Origin: JARLGU01 sp036504535
GTDB lineage: Bacteria; Armatimonadota; Armatimonadia; Armatimonadales; Capsulimonadaceae
Reading direction: 5' to 3'
Assembly (NCBI GenBank): GCA_036504535.1
Contig: DASXUY010000021.1
Span: forward strand, 1 to 64,000
DNA: 64,000 nt
A program made the position numbers and the translations under genes. Positions 35,885 to 44,473 of the stretch are shown here, piece after piece. The notes under the pieces were generated by a model. That model made no database searches. It had not been told where the DNA came from and saw only the letters and a program-made list of their open reading frames with translations. How positions within the stretch are numbered: position 1 is the first letter of the stretch; each line of letters begins with the position of its first letter.

Positions 35885-38800
35885 ATGAAGCAAGAAACGA
35901 CAATCGACCGGACGGTCGATTTGGCGGATCCGCCCGGTCCACTCGACAGCTTTACGGCAGAAACCTACGCGTCCTCGCCGGCAATCCTCGACGCGACCCG
36001 AAGCGGCAGCCGCAAGGGGCTCCAGCAGTACTTCACACCGCCCACCGCAGCCCTTTTCATGCAGGCGGTGGTCAACCCCCATGGCAACCTGCGGGTGTTC
36101 GACCCGACTGCCGGCGACGGCAGCCTGCTCTGGCCTCACGCCAAGCGCTACGGGGTCGAAATCGACGAGCGGGCACTGCGGAGCGCATCGAGGGTCGCGG
36201 TTTTGCCGACAGATGCGCGGTACCAGGAGATTCTTTCTAAACGTGAAGGGAGCCGACGAGACGGGAAGGCGTACGCTGACCAGTCCTATGTTTCGGTTCG
36301 CGGCGACATCCAGCATGTGTACCCGCTGCTTCGCGTGTCGGGACTTCGGTTCAGCGTGATCATCGCAAACCCGCCGTTCGGCCTCACGTGGCAGGTGAAG
36401 AGCCTGAACGACGGCAAGGCGGCAAGCTCCACCCTACTGACGTGGCTCATGTGCCAGCGTTTGGGACTGCCTGGCGCTCAGGGCGCGTTCATCGCCGGCA
36501 CTGGGCGTCTTGATCGCGAAATTCTCAGCGATCCCGAGCCGTCACGCTCCGTGTACTGCGTCGTCGATGTCGCCCGCATGTTCGACGGCGTGGACCTGCC
36601 ATGCTCGATAGCGTTCTGGGGCGACCCGGAATGCCGCATTGGTGATGAGCCCTTCCTCCGTCTCGCGGTTGATTCGGCTTACTCTCTCCACGCCCACGTT
36701 AAGTGGGTAATGGACGCCCGCGCCCGGATGTTCAGCTACGTGCTTGAGCACGACGGGACGGACGATCATGGGCTTCGCACCACTGTCGAAACGTTCTCGC
36801 TCATCCAGGACGCGTACAAACGCCGAACGGATGAGCGGATCAAGCAGGCCGCGTACGACGTGCAGCTTCAAGGCGACCGCATCGAGGTTCGCCTGTCGCC
36901 TCTCGCGATAGCGGCCATGGACAGCCAGAATGCGCTGTCGTCAACGAAGCCATTCCTGACGTCCCTGCACCACCAGAGGTCGAGCTACTTCGCGCTCAAT
37001 ACGCGCGATTGGCGACGGCTTCTAGCGGTGCTCGACTCCGATCTCATCACCATGAACCCTGTCGTAAGGGAAAAGGTGGAGGGTATCGTCAAGCAGGCGA
37101 ACGCGGTTGCTTGCCCGATCTACCCGATCGAGCCGCAGCAGCGCCTTGCCTACATCCAGGACCTGGAAAACCTGACATGCACGGAAAGCGACCCGGAGCG
37201 CGGCTTCGTGGCCGGATCGACCTACCCGGTTGACGTTTCCACGGAGATCACCAGCCGGGAGCGCACGGAAACGAAGGTCGTGGCGGGCGAAGTCAGGACC
37301 CTCACCTTCCGGGCGGATTACAAGGCTCTCAAGATCATGGTCGGCAAGGAGAGCAAGCAGCGGTTCAGCGAGACGAAGGAGGACATCGACTACCTGATCG
37401 GCCACTTCGACATCCCCGATCCCGGCGACGTTTCGACACGTTACCCGGACAAGATAGAGAAGTGGCGCGGGGTAATACGGAATGTACAGGCATCAGTCAT
37501 GACACCTGGGACAGCCCCGCGTCCGTTCCAGGTCGAGGACGTGGCGCGCCTACTCTTCAAAGGATCGGGCGTTCTCTCCTGGGAGCAGGGCGGCGGCAAG
37601 ACCTTCGGAAGCATGCTGGCGGTCGCGGCGTTCGAGGAGGCAAGGCAGTCGGACGGGAACGCCCTGTTCATCGTCCCGCAAGACCTGATCCCACAGTGGC
37701 GAAAGGAGTGCCATGCGTTCTTCGGACGGGAGCTTGAACATATCAAGACCCGCGCCAAAGCACGCAGAGTGCTTCGCGGCATCAAGGACAATTCGCTTGC
37801 GCCGCAATGGTACGTCACGCACTACGAGGCGCTCGCGATCAACGCGGTGCGCGCCGATTCCGTCGCTGTCCTCGACCGCATCGCGGGCGGCGCGTTCGTA
37901 CGCAAGCCTCTCGCGATCAAATGCGTTCCTGGGAGGGCAGTGATGGAGGAAGAAGCGGTCATGCGGCAGGTAACGGTCGTTCCGACCGAAGACAGCGAGG
38001 GCCAGACACGGATGACGACGGTCACGACTACGAAAGACATCTGCCCGCGATGCCTCGAAAGCGAGGCAAACGGCGGGTGGGACGGCTACCACTGCAAGAA
38101 GTGCGGCGAGACGCGGGCTCATCTGGTCCTGAAACCGATGGCGCACGAGCTTGCAACCGCCTTCAAGAAGGGGTGCGTCGTCGTCGACGAAGGCACCAAG
38201 ATCAAGGCGGACAATTCGCTCACGTCGCTTGCGGTGCGCGGGCTGCGGGCCAGACACCGCATCCTGCTCACCGGGACGCCGCAGAAGAACTATGTGCATG
38301 ATCTGTTCCACCTCCTCTGCTGGGCGCTCGGGCCGGCGTCCGTCCGGTTCCCGTTCGCCTGGGGAAGCGAAGGCAAGTCCAAGTTCGAAGGCGACTTCTG
38401 CGTCGTCGAGAAGCTCGTTGGCGGCAACCGCCGCAAGGTGCTTCCCGAGGTGACGAACCTCTCCGTCCTGTGGCGGCTCTTGTCAGGCGCCATCATCCGG
38501 AGGAGGAAGGAGCACATGGGCGAGGAGATAGTGGAAAGGACGTTCCTGCCGGTCACGGTCCCGTTCGGGACCCGCCAGCGGGAGCAATACCTGAAATGGC
38601 TGAACGGCTTCACGCTCTGGTACGCCGCGAGGCATCCCGAGCTGTCCCACGACGCCATCGACAAGCAGTCCGCCGTGCTCGGGCAGTTGGTCAAGTTGGA
38701 ATACGCGACGACCCTGCCTTGCGCCGACCCCGACGCGGACCACTGGCATGTCGGCGTCTCCAACTGGACGCCGAAGACGCTGAAGGTCCTGGAGATCGCA

Positions 38801-39511
38801 GCCGAGCACGCGGATGGCGGCGAACAGGTGCTCATCGGTTCCGACCTCATGCTCACGGGCAGGTTTGTGGCCGAACGATTGAGAGAGAAAGGAGTGAAGG
38901 CAGCCCACATCCTGGACGACTCGGGGCAGACGCTCAGCCCGTCCGTCCGGGCGGCGCGGATACGCGAGTTCGTCGCGGGCGACATCCTGGTGCTCTGCGC
39001 CAGCGTCCAGAGCATCGCGCTCGGACACAACCTGGACTGCGCGTCGGTCGTTATCCTCGCCGGGCTGCCGTGGGACTTCGCGACTCTCGACCAGTTCCTG
39101 GCACGGGTCCACCGGCTCACGTCGCGAAAGCCTGTCAAGGTGTACGTGGTGCTGACGGAAGGATCGCTCGACGAACGGAAGTGGAAACTGCTGCAGGACA
39201 AGACCGCAAGCGCCGAGCTTGCCATCGACGGCCACCTAGTCGAGAAGAAGCAGAGGCCGATATCGCAACAGCAGATACTGAACGAGTTGAAGAGAAAGGG
39301 GCTTCCTGTCGCGGAGACGATCCTGGAGAGCGACATCCACGATAGTTGGAAACAGCTTCGGTGCTTGTCGTATTCTAGACCTGTCGATCGGATACCCGTG
39401 GCCGGACCTGCGACGACGTGCAGCTTCGAGTTTGTGACGGAGCCTGTCCCCGCCCACAGGGTGAAGCAGCTCAGCCTCCTCTTCGAGACTGCTGAGTACG
39501 CAAGCAGCTAA
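35885..39511 (+). CDS. Fused N6-adenine DNA methyltransferase and SNF2-type helicase
   Basis: 1208 residues. The N-terminal third is a gamma-type adenine methyltransferase: V-F-D-P-T-A-G-D-G-S-L (about 74-84) for SAM and I-I-A-N-P-P-F-G (N162-P-P-F). The rest is an SF2/SNF2 helicase: W-E-Q-G-G-G-K-T (about 566-573), V-V-V-D-E-G-T-K (about 763), L-L-T-G-T-P-Q-K-N and D-Q-F-L-A-R-V-H-R-L. A zinc finger, C-P-R-C ... C-K-K-C-G, is inserted near 719-740. Methylase-helicase fusions occur on phages and conjugative elements (phage P1 DarB is one) as antirestriction proteins; class 1 DISARM uses similar domains in separate proteins (DrmMI, DrmD). Strong AAGGAGA site. Confidence 0.8.
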   Translation: MKQETTIDRTVDLADPPGPLDSFTAETYASSPAILDATRSGSRKGLQQYFTPPTAALFMQAVVNPHGNLRVFDPTAGDGSLLWPHAKRYGVEIDERALRSASRVAVLPTDARYQEILSKREGSRRDGKAYADQSYVSVRGDIQHVYPLLRVSGLRFSVIIANPPFGLTWQVKSLNDGKAASSTLLTWLMCQRLGLPGAQGAFIAGTGRLDREILSDPEPSRSVYCVVDVARMFDGVDLPCSIAFWGDPECRIGDEPFLRLAVDSAYSLHAHVKWVMDARARMFSYVLEHDGTDDHGLRTTVETFSLIQDAYKRRTDERIKQAAYDVQLQGDRIEVRLSPLAIAAMDSQNALSSTKPFLTSLHHQRSSYFALNTRDWRRLLAVLDSDLITMNPVVREKVEGIVKQANAVACPIYPIEPQQRLAYIQDLENLTCTESDPERGFVAGSTYPVDVSTEITSRERTETKVVAGEVRTLTFRADYKALKIMVGKESKQRFSETKEDIDYLIGHFDIPDPGDVSTRYPDKIEKWRGVIRNVQASVMTPGTAPRPFQVEDVARLLFKGSGVLSWEQGGGKTFGSMLAVAAFEEARQSDGNALFIVPQDLIPQWRKECHAFFGRELEHIKTRAKARRVLRGIKDNSLAPQWYVTHYEALAINAVRADSVAVLDRIAGGAFVRKPLAIKCVPGRAVMEEEAVMRQVTVVPTEDSEGQTRMTTVTTTKDICPRCLESEANGGWDGYHCKKCGETRAHLVLKPMAHELATAFKKGCVVVDEGTKIKADNSLTSLAVRGLRARHRILLTGTPQKNYVHDLFHLLCWALGPASVRFPFAWGSEGKSKFEGDFCVVEKLVGGNRRKVLPEVTNLSVLWRLLSGAIIRRRKEHMGEEIVERTFLPVTVPFGTRQREQYLKWLNGFTLWYAARHPELSHDAIDKQSAVLGQLVKLEYATTLPCADPDADHWHVGVSNWTPKTLKVLEIAAEHADGGEQVLIGSDLMLTGRFVAERLREKGVKAAHILDDSGQTLSPSVRAARIREFVAGDILVLCASVQSIALGHNLDCASVVILAGLPWDFATLDQFLARVHRLTSRKPVKVYVVLTEGSLDERKWKLLQDKTASAELAIDGHLVEKKQRPISQQQILNELKRKGLPVAETILESDIHDSWKQLRCLSYSRPVDRIPVAGPATTCSFEFVTEPVPAHRVKQLSLLFETAEYASS

Positions 39512-39586
39512 GGCCGCGCAATGTGCCGCGATCGTGAAGTGACATTAAGGAGAAATCAAAGATATCACCCGGAAGGACCGTATATA

Positions 39587-39661
39587 GGGTCCAATCGCAT
39601 TCTCGCCCGCGCATTCGTTGCGCGGGTCTTTTTTACGGTTACATCCGCCGCGCAATTGCCA
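39587..39661 (+). repeat. 72-bp direct repeat with stem-loop, right copy
   Basis: Second copy of the unit at 35586, with stem CCCGCGC/GCGCGGG, ATTCGTT loop and T run. Confidence 0.75.
39605..39634 (+). terminator. Intrinsic terminator of the methyltransferase-helicase gene
   Basis: Seven-base GC stem CCCGCGC/GCGCGGG with ATTCGTT loop followed by TCTTTTTT, 95 bases past the stop. It is part of the 72-bp repeat. Confidence 0.8.
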
Positions 39662-39672
39662 CGGGTTTCAAC

Positions 39673-40614
39673 CTATCGACTGATATTCGGATGGCGAGTG
39701 ACGGAATCAGTTTTCCTCCCGTTTCGCGTGCTCCGGTCCACCATCTGCCCCAGCCATTTGCGTATCGGTTCCTGCGTGAACGCGTTGACCACGACAACAA
39801 TGGCGGTCGCCGCCGTCTCGCGCTCTCCGGGCGCGCCGAGGGGCAGGAGCTTCGCCAGGAAGTCCAGCGATAGGCTGTACAGTTCGAGCGCGAGGGCGAT
39901 GAGGCCGGCGTAGACGAACGTTGCCCGAATAATGACGTGGATGTCGAACAGATGGAACGCAAACACGGCGTATCCGACTGCGGCGAGGAAGAATATCGTC
40001 GATATCGTCCCGATGTGAATAAGCGCAAAGTTCCCGAACCAGTAGGGCAACACCAAATTCGTGACCAGTGAGATCGCCACTGTGGCGAGTATTCCGACGC
40101 CCACCGTCCGAAGCTGGATCTCGCGCTGGTGTCCCAGACGCCGCCCAGGGCCGAACGCCATCAGCAGTGCCGCACCGGCGAACGCGAGGATGTGGAGAAC
40201 GTAGACGGGAAAGAGCGTCCCGTAGGTCGTGACATGAACGCCGCTGACCGAAATCGCCTCGGCGCGATCTATCCACGGCGACATGGCGCTGAGTAGGACG
40301 ACCAGGACGGTCTCCGACCACAAAAGCCACGCTGCCCTAGGCTGATAGCCTGCGACCTCACGCGTGAACAAGTACGCCAGCGTCACGACGAATGCCATCG
40401 CGGCGAAGTTCAGTCTGCCAACAAGCAGAAGAGGGCCAGGCGCTGAAATCAGGCTGAAAGCGAACAGCGTCCCGACCCAGCCGAGAAGGGCGAGGCTGAG
40501 CCAAGCGAACAGCCGGTTGGTGCGGCCGTGCCGGTTCTGCAGCAGGACGTACCCGCCGAACACGGGCAGGAAGATCACGCAAAGCAGATAGAGGGCGGCG
40601 AGTATGGGCGACAT
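39673..40614 (-). CDS. Seven-helix membrane sensor-like protein (histidine-kinase N-terminal 7TM type, no kinase)
   Basis: 313 residues with about seven to eight hydrophobic helices from residue 3 to about 250 and a short cytoplasmic tail. The layout resembles the 7TM sensory region at the N-terminus of some histidine kinases and diguanylate cyclases. No kinase, GGDEF or other output domain follows; the C-terminal 60 residues are polar. It lies 61 bp downstream of a LuxI-like gene on the same strand, so it may be the receptor for, or be controlled by, the signal made there. An output partner is not identified. Confidence 0.6.
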   Translation of the reverse strand: MSPILAALYLLCVIFLPVFGGYVLLQNRHGRTNRLFAWLSLALLGWVGTLFAFSLISAPGPLLLVGRLNFAAMAFVVTLAYLFTREVAGYQPRAAWLLWSETVLVVLLSAMSPWIDRAEAISVSGVHVTTYGTLFPVYVLHILAFAGAALLMAFGPGRRLGHQREIQLRTVGVGILATVAISLVTNLVLPYWFGNFALIHIGTISTIFFLAAVGYAVFAFHLFDIHVIIRATFVYAGLIALALELYSLSLDFLAKLLPLGAPGERETAATAIVVVVNAFTQEPIRKWLGQMVDRSTRNGRKTDSVTRHPNISR

Positions 40615-40675
40615 TGGGATTTGTTATTGGTCTCATCATCCCAAACCTCGCCCTAACCGTCAACTGGGCGGGCTG

Positions 40676-41278
40676 CTAATCCTCGGGCCGGTGCGCCCAC
40701 GTAACGAGCTCGCTGTACATCCGGCTATGCTCGGCACGTCTGACAAGCGCTGCCTCCACCTCGTCTACGCCCATTCTACAAAGGTAGCACTCCTCGCCCC
40801 AGTGGGTCGCGATATCCCCGACGATCTCCAGAGGCCATCCGATCCGCCGATAGACCGCCAGGATTGACGGAGTCGCCTCAAGCCAAAGATCCTTAAGTCC
40901 ATGCTTCCGGCAGTAGCGCCACATCTCAAGGCATGGCATCCAGAACAGCCGCTGCCTTCCCCTGACTTCCGGAACAAGCGCCAGAACGGCGATGTGGGCG
41001 GTCTTTGCATCGCATATTGGCTTAGATTGGGGCCAGACATACTGAAAAGACCAAAACCCGCTACCGTCGTCGAGCTCAAGCTGAATTCCGCCCCGTACGG
41101 AGTGTTCCACCTCTATCGCAAAGTACGCAGATCGTCCAGCATGTGCCCGGAGTTGATCGCCCGGAAGCCACTTTTCCTGCTTAGCGATCTGTTCAAACAC
41201 TGCGATCAGTGGCTCTACGCCACTTGAGGCTCCAGGAACGTATGTTCTTATTTCTTCGCGCGCGTTGGATGTTTCCAT
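40676..41278 (-). CDS. LuxI-like / GNAT-fold N-acyltransferase (possible autoinducer synthase)
   Basis: 200 residues with the layout of autoinducer-synthase-type GNAT enzymes: Y-F-A-I-E-V-E after an N-terminal helix, a core with H-I-A-V-L-A-L-V-P-E-V-R-G-R-Q-R-L-F-W-M, then a helix with E-M-W-R-Y-C-R-K-H-G and the strand L-W-L-E-A-T-P-S-I-L-A-V-Y-R-R-I-G-W-P. The last part matches the R-x-x-x-x-x-G ... T-P ... R-x-G pattern of the LuxI and PEP-CTERM/exosortase-associated acyltransferase group. It could make an acylated signal; another acylated product is possible. A palindrome lies in its promoter region. Confidence 0.6.
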   Translation of the reverse strand: METSNAREEIRTYVPGASSGVEPLIAVFEQIAKQEKWLPGDQLRAHAGRSAYFAIEVEHSVRGGIQLELDDGSGFWSFQYVWPQSKPICDAKTAHIAVLALVPEVRGRQRLFWMPCLEMWRYCRKHGLKDLWLEATPSILAVYRRIGWPLEIVGDIATHWGEECYLCRMGVDEVEAALVRRAEHSRMYSELVTWAHRPED

Positions 41279-41321
41279 GTTGATTGCCCACCCGAATGAA
41301 GGTCTCTAGTATGACCGGTCA

Positions 41322-41336
41322 AACATTGTAAATGTT
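41322..41336. promoter_or_regulatory. Palindrome upstream of LuxI-like gene
   Basis: AACATT-GTA-AATGTT, perfect 6+3+6, 44 bp before the start codon. A possible binding site for a regulator of the signalling gene. No lux-box consensus is matched. Confidence 0.45.
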
Positions 41337-41397
41337 GCCATATACATATGTGTGAACATAGAATACCCGGTGATCAGGGAAAATGCGGTCGCAAAAA

Positions 41398-41592
41398 TTA
41401 AATCTCGACGGAAGTCGGATCGATGTCTAGCAGCTTGAAGGTCTTTTGAAGGTTGTACTTCGCTATGCGATTGAGCGGGAGCTCATCCCAACCAAGGCGC
41501 TGTATCATCACAATGTATCCGACGATCCTTGCGATCACATCCGCCCTGTGATGGCTAGCTCGTAGTTCTGCCACCAACTGGACGATCGTCAT
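41398..41592 (-). CDS. Small hypothetical protein
   Basis: About 64 residues from the ATG at 41592 (helical, S-H-H-R-A-D-V-I-A-R-I-V-G-Y and L-G-W-D-E-L-P-L-N-R-I-A-K-Y-N). The upstream in-frame Met at 41676 falls inside a terminator and is rejected. No family recognised. It precedes the LuxI-like gene on the same strand. Confidence 0.45.
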   Translation of the reverse strand: MTIVQLVAELRASHHRADVIARIVGYIVMIQRLGWDELPLNRIAKYNLQKTFKLLDIDPTSVEI

Positions 41593-41658
41593 GTTGCTGG
41601 GATTATACCAGCCTATAGTTTTTGCGACTAACTGCATCGAAGACGCCAACGACGCATT

Positions 41659-41688
41659 AAAAAACCCGCCTGCCATTCAGCAAGCGGG
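41659..41688 (-). terminator. Terminator of the DUF932 operon
   Basis: Minus strand CCCGCTTGC/GCAGGCGGG with TGAATG loop, then TTTTTT; 36 bases past the stop of the preceding gene. Confidence 0.85.
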
Positions 41689-41723
41689 GAAGATAGGTTT
41701 CGCATCGTACTTTAACTGTGATA

Positions 41724-42248
41724 TCACTTGGCTGCGTGCGAAGCGCACTCGAACTGTAGCCGTCGGAATGACAGGCCGCTCCGCTTTCGGGTGAAGTCCT
41801 CGACGAAAACGTTGGTGATTACCTCGGACGGCAAGTGTCCACTTTGCTGAAGCTCATCGGCATACTTGGCGAAGTTCACCGATGCCGTGATCGAGAGCGT
41901 GTGGGCGAGGATCGCCTCGCTCTCGACCTCCCTCATCCATATGCGCCACCGGATGCGGCATGGGCCGTCACGGTCCTCGCAGCTTGCGCATCGCTGGCCG
42001 CGCCGTCCGAAGCAGGAGGTCTCGCGGTTATCGGACGCACAGATCGGTTGGCCTCCGGGAACGGTGAGAACCCTGACGGCATGCGCGTACATCACTACGC
42101 ACAGCAGTTCCGATACTTCCGTTCCCATGCTCCCGCAGAGCAGGACGCCCTTGCAGGCGTCGAACGTCAGCCAGTGGACCTTCTGCGGGAACTCCGGTAT
42201 GCCGTCGCCTCGCCAGGTGGGTGCGGGCCGACTTTGTGTCTCTGGCAT
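41724..42248 (-). CDS. Cysteine-rich protein downstream of DUF932, unrecognised
   Basis: 174 residues. A central cluster (C-F-G-R-R-G-Q-R-C-A-S-C-E-D-R-D-G-P-C) may bind a metal. The C-terminal third is conserved-looking (H-T-L-S-I-T-A-S-V-N-F-A-K-Y-A-D-E-L, then E-V-I-T-N-V-F-V-E-D-F). GGGAGG before the ATG supports the start. It follows the DUF932 gene by 11 bases and is surely co-transcribed, so a role in plasmid or phage-type DNA metabolism is likely. Confidence 0.6.
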   Translation of the reverse strand: MPETQSRPAPTWRGDGIPEFPQKVHWLTFDACKGVLLCGSMGTEVSELLCVVMYAHAVRVLTVPGGQPICASDNRETSCFGRRGQRCASCEDRDGPCRIRWRIWMREVESEAILAHTLSITASVNFAKYADELQQSGHLPSEVITNVFVEDFTRKRSGLSFRRLQFECASHAAK

Positions 42249-42259
42249 GTCGGCCTCCC

Positions 42260-43396
42260 TCAGCTTGCGCTGACGATCTCCTTGATCTCCGGCTTCGTCA
42301 GCGAGAAGAACCTGCCGCCTATGGCTTCCAGGTCCGTCGCGCGGTCGTAGCTCTCGCTCTTCTGCGCGGCGGCGGTCACGGCGTTGGTCAGGCCCCAGAG
42401 CGAAAGGTCGGCCCCCTCGATCAGTTCGGTCAGCACCGTCTCTTTCTCAAGTTGAGTAAGTCCGAACTTTCTCGCCGTGGCGTCGACGCACTTTTCGGCG
42501 CCGCTTTCAAGGCGTATCGCGGCCGTCTCCTGCATCCGCCCGACAAGGTCGCGGAAGCGATCCTCGTCAAGCGCGTCGGAGATGTGGTCGCGGACCTTGA
42601 GCAGCCTGGCCTTGGCGTCGGCGAGACGGGTGTCGGAGCGGTAGACCGTCCCGTCATCCTCGGCCTCCAACGCCTTGCCGACGTGCCGCTGGCGGAACGC
42701 CTCCTCCCGTATCCAGCCGTTCGTGCAAACCAGCTTGTAGACCATCTGACTCACGCGCAGCGACCCGAGTCCGGTCTCCGAGTTGGACAGGACGAATCCC
42801 GCCTGCACGACCTGCGGCTCCATAAGGAAGCTGTGGCCGTTCCTGAGGTTGTCCGGCGTGACGACCGCCTCAAGCTTCGGGGAGACGACCTTAATGTAGA
42901 GTCGGCGCTCGGTCACCTCGGTGGAGACCACGTTGTCCGGTCCGAGCCCCGCCTGTTCGATGGCCTGGGCGGCGACGCGGAACACGTCGAAGTTGTCGAG
43001 GTCGGGGTTGTAGGAATCGCTGAGGAACGCCCGTGCGTTCCCGTCCAGCGTGCGGACGAGCCGCTTCTGCGCACCCTTAGAGGCAAGCAGCGTGTTGACG
43101 GTAACGTCGAACAGCGTCTGCTCCTGGTCGGATGACGCATCGTCGCCTTCCTGCCGGACGATCAGGTCGTCGGTCCTGCCGCGCAGGCGGTCGTAGAACG
43201 CCTTGGGAACGTCCAGGTATTCGGCGATCTGGCCGTGGGCGATGTCGGTGACCGGGAAAGCGTCGCCGAGGAACAAGTCCGTGTGCCCGTTGCTGCGGAC
43301 GGTGAGGTTGCCGGACGGCGCGAGGTAGTCCCGCTTCGCGTTGGCCTGGCGTTCCAGCTCCAGCGCGAGGTCGGGAAGGGCTCTGCCCTGTTTCAT
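42260..43396 (-). CDS. DUF932-family protein
   Basis: 378 residues. DUF932 features include D-L-F-L-G-D-A-F-P, H-G-Q-I-A-E-Y-L-D-V-P-K-A-F-Y-D-R-L, A-R-A-F-L-S-D-S-Y-N-P-D-L-D-N-F-D-V-F (central motif) and M-V-Y-K-L-V-C-T-N-G-W-I. These proteins (LGT/phage-plasmid-like) are frequent on plasmids, phages and ICEs, often near replication genes; function unproven. GGAG seven bases before 43396 sets the start, dropping 40 spurious residues. Confidence 0.9.
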   Translation of the reverse strand: MKQGRALPDLALELERQANAKRDYLAPSGNLTVRSNGHTDLFLGDAFPVTDIAHGQIAEYLDVPKAFYDRLRGRTDDLIVRQEGDDASSDQEQTLFDVTVNTLLASKGAQKRLVRTLDGNARAFLSDSYNPDLDNFDVFRVAAQAIEQAGLGPDNVVSTEVTERRLYIKVVSPKLEAVVTPDNLRNGHSFLMEPQVVQAGFVLSNSETGLGSLRVSQMVYKLVCTNGWIREEAFRQRHVGKALEAEDDGTVYRSDTRLADAKARLLKVRDHISDALDEDRFRDLVGRMQETAAIRLESGAEKCVDATARKFGLTQLEKETVLTELIEGADLSLWGLTNAVTAAAQKSESYDRATDLEAIGGRFFSLTKPEIKEIVSAS

Positions 43397-43635
43397 ATCG
43401 TTACTCCTTGTCAAGGGAGCCGTGGGTTTGGCCGAAAGGGGTTCCCCTTCGACGCGGCTCAAGGCGAGCGTAGGATAAAGCGCGAGGCGGTGCGAGAAAC
43501 ATGGGCGTGGACGCAACTGTGCTGGCTCGCTGCTGCCTGGGGTACACTCTGCTCTTTAGAAACATAGTCGGGCCATACAGCATCGGCCGGTATGCCCGCC
43601 CTTCATGTGTAGACCGACAGAGGAGAACGCAATAT

Positions 43636-44433
43636 ATGAGAAACTCGTTCCTTCCGGAATCTCCAACCGAGCCATGGCTCTGGCATGGAATCGATACTCA
43701 AAAGCTAAAGACATTCCTTGCTAACGGGCTTTGGCTTGCCAGGCTTGACCAGTTTAAGGATCCGCTTGAGGGTACTCTGTCTAGACCTGCCGTTGGCCTT
43801 TTAGGCAAGCTCGTAGGCGAGCAACAACAACTGGGGCTGGGCTTATACGAAAGCGCAGTATTGCGAAGCTACGCGATTTGCTTCCAGGTTTCAGACGGCC
43901 ACCCAAACGAACGATTTTGGGAGGAGTTTTGCTCCCGAAACGACGGCATTGCGATCCGAACTTCTCCGCAGTTGCTATACGATGCTATCAAACCTACGCT
44001 GGGACCTGTAGATTCTGGGACGGGCCCGGGATACTTTGGCAAAATTACGTATGTCGATCACAATACCGACGACATGCCCGTTGATAACGTGCTATCCGCG
44101 CAATTTTGTGTCCGACGTGATTATAGCGACGAGATGGAAGCCCGCCTCCTCGTGCACACGCATGGGACGGCTAACAAGCAGCTAATCGGGAAGACTGGCT
44201 GTTTCGGCCCGCTCGTAACGCATATTCAGTCGGACACGATTCCAGGAGTGAACACCAAACAAGTTGGGGGCCATCTCGATGGGAAGGCATTGGTTCTGAG
44301 TGTGAACACATCGGAACTAATTGAGTCAATAGTTATTAATCCGGCGGTTCCTAGCGACCATCAACGTTCGATAAGAGAATTAATCGGTACCTCTGGACTA
44401 GGCCATAAATTGAAAGACCTAAAAGATGTGTAG
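43636..44433 (+). CDS. DUF2971-like protein
   Basis: 265 residues from the ATG at 43636, which GAGGAG precedes. Family features include W-L-W-H-G ... K-L-K-T-F-L-A-N-G-L-W-L-A-R-L-D-Q-F-K-D-P-L-E-G and F-Q-V-S-D-G-H-P-N-E-R-F-W-E-E-F ... G-I-A-I-R. DUF2971 proteins occur singly or in defence islands; they have unknown biochemical function. A PD-(D/E)XK-like gene follows 40 bp downstream on the same strand. Confidence 0.75.
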   Translation: MRNSFLPESPTEPWLWHGIDTQKLKTFLANGLWLARLDQFKDPLEGTLSRPAVGLLGKLVGEQQQLGLGLYESAVLRSYAICFQVSDGHPNERFWEEFCSRNDGIAIRTSPQLLYDAIKPTLGPVDSGTGPGYFGKITYVDHNTDDMPVDNVLSAQFCVRRDYSDEMEARLLVHTHGTANKQLIGKTGCFGPLVTHIQSDTIPGVNTKQVGGHLDGKALVLSVNTSELIESIVINPAVPSDHQRSIRELIGTSGLGHKLKDLKDV

Positions 44434-44473
44434 CGCGAGCTTTCCGGGCCGGCACCTTAGGTAGGTTGAATTA

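Noticed and set aside
38290..39336. Minus-strand open frame of 348 codons within the methylase-helicase gene
   Set aside because: Antisense shadow of the helicase C-terminal domain, serine/arginine-rich without motifs.
42221..43135. Plus-strand open frame of 304 codons
   Set aside because: Antisense to the DUF932 gene, which has a good ribosome-binding site and conserved motifs.
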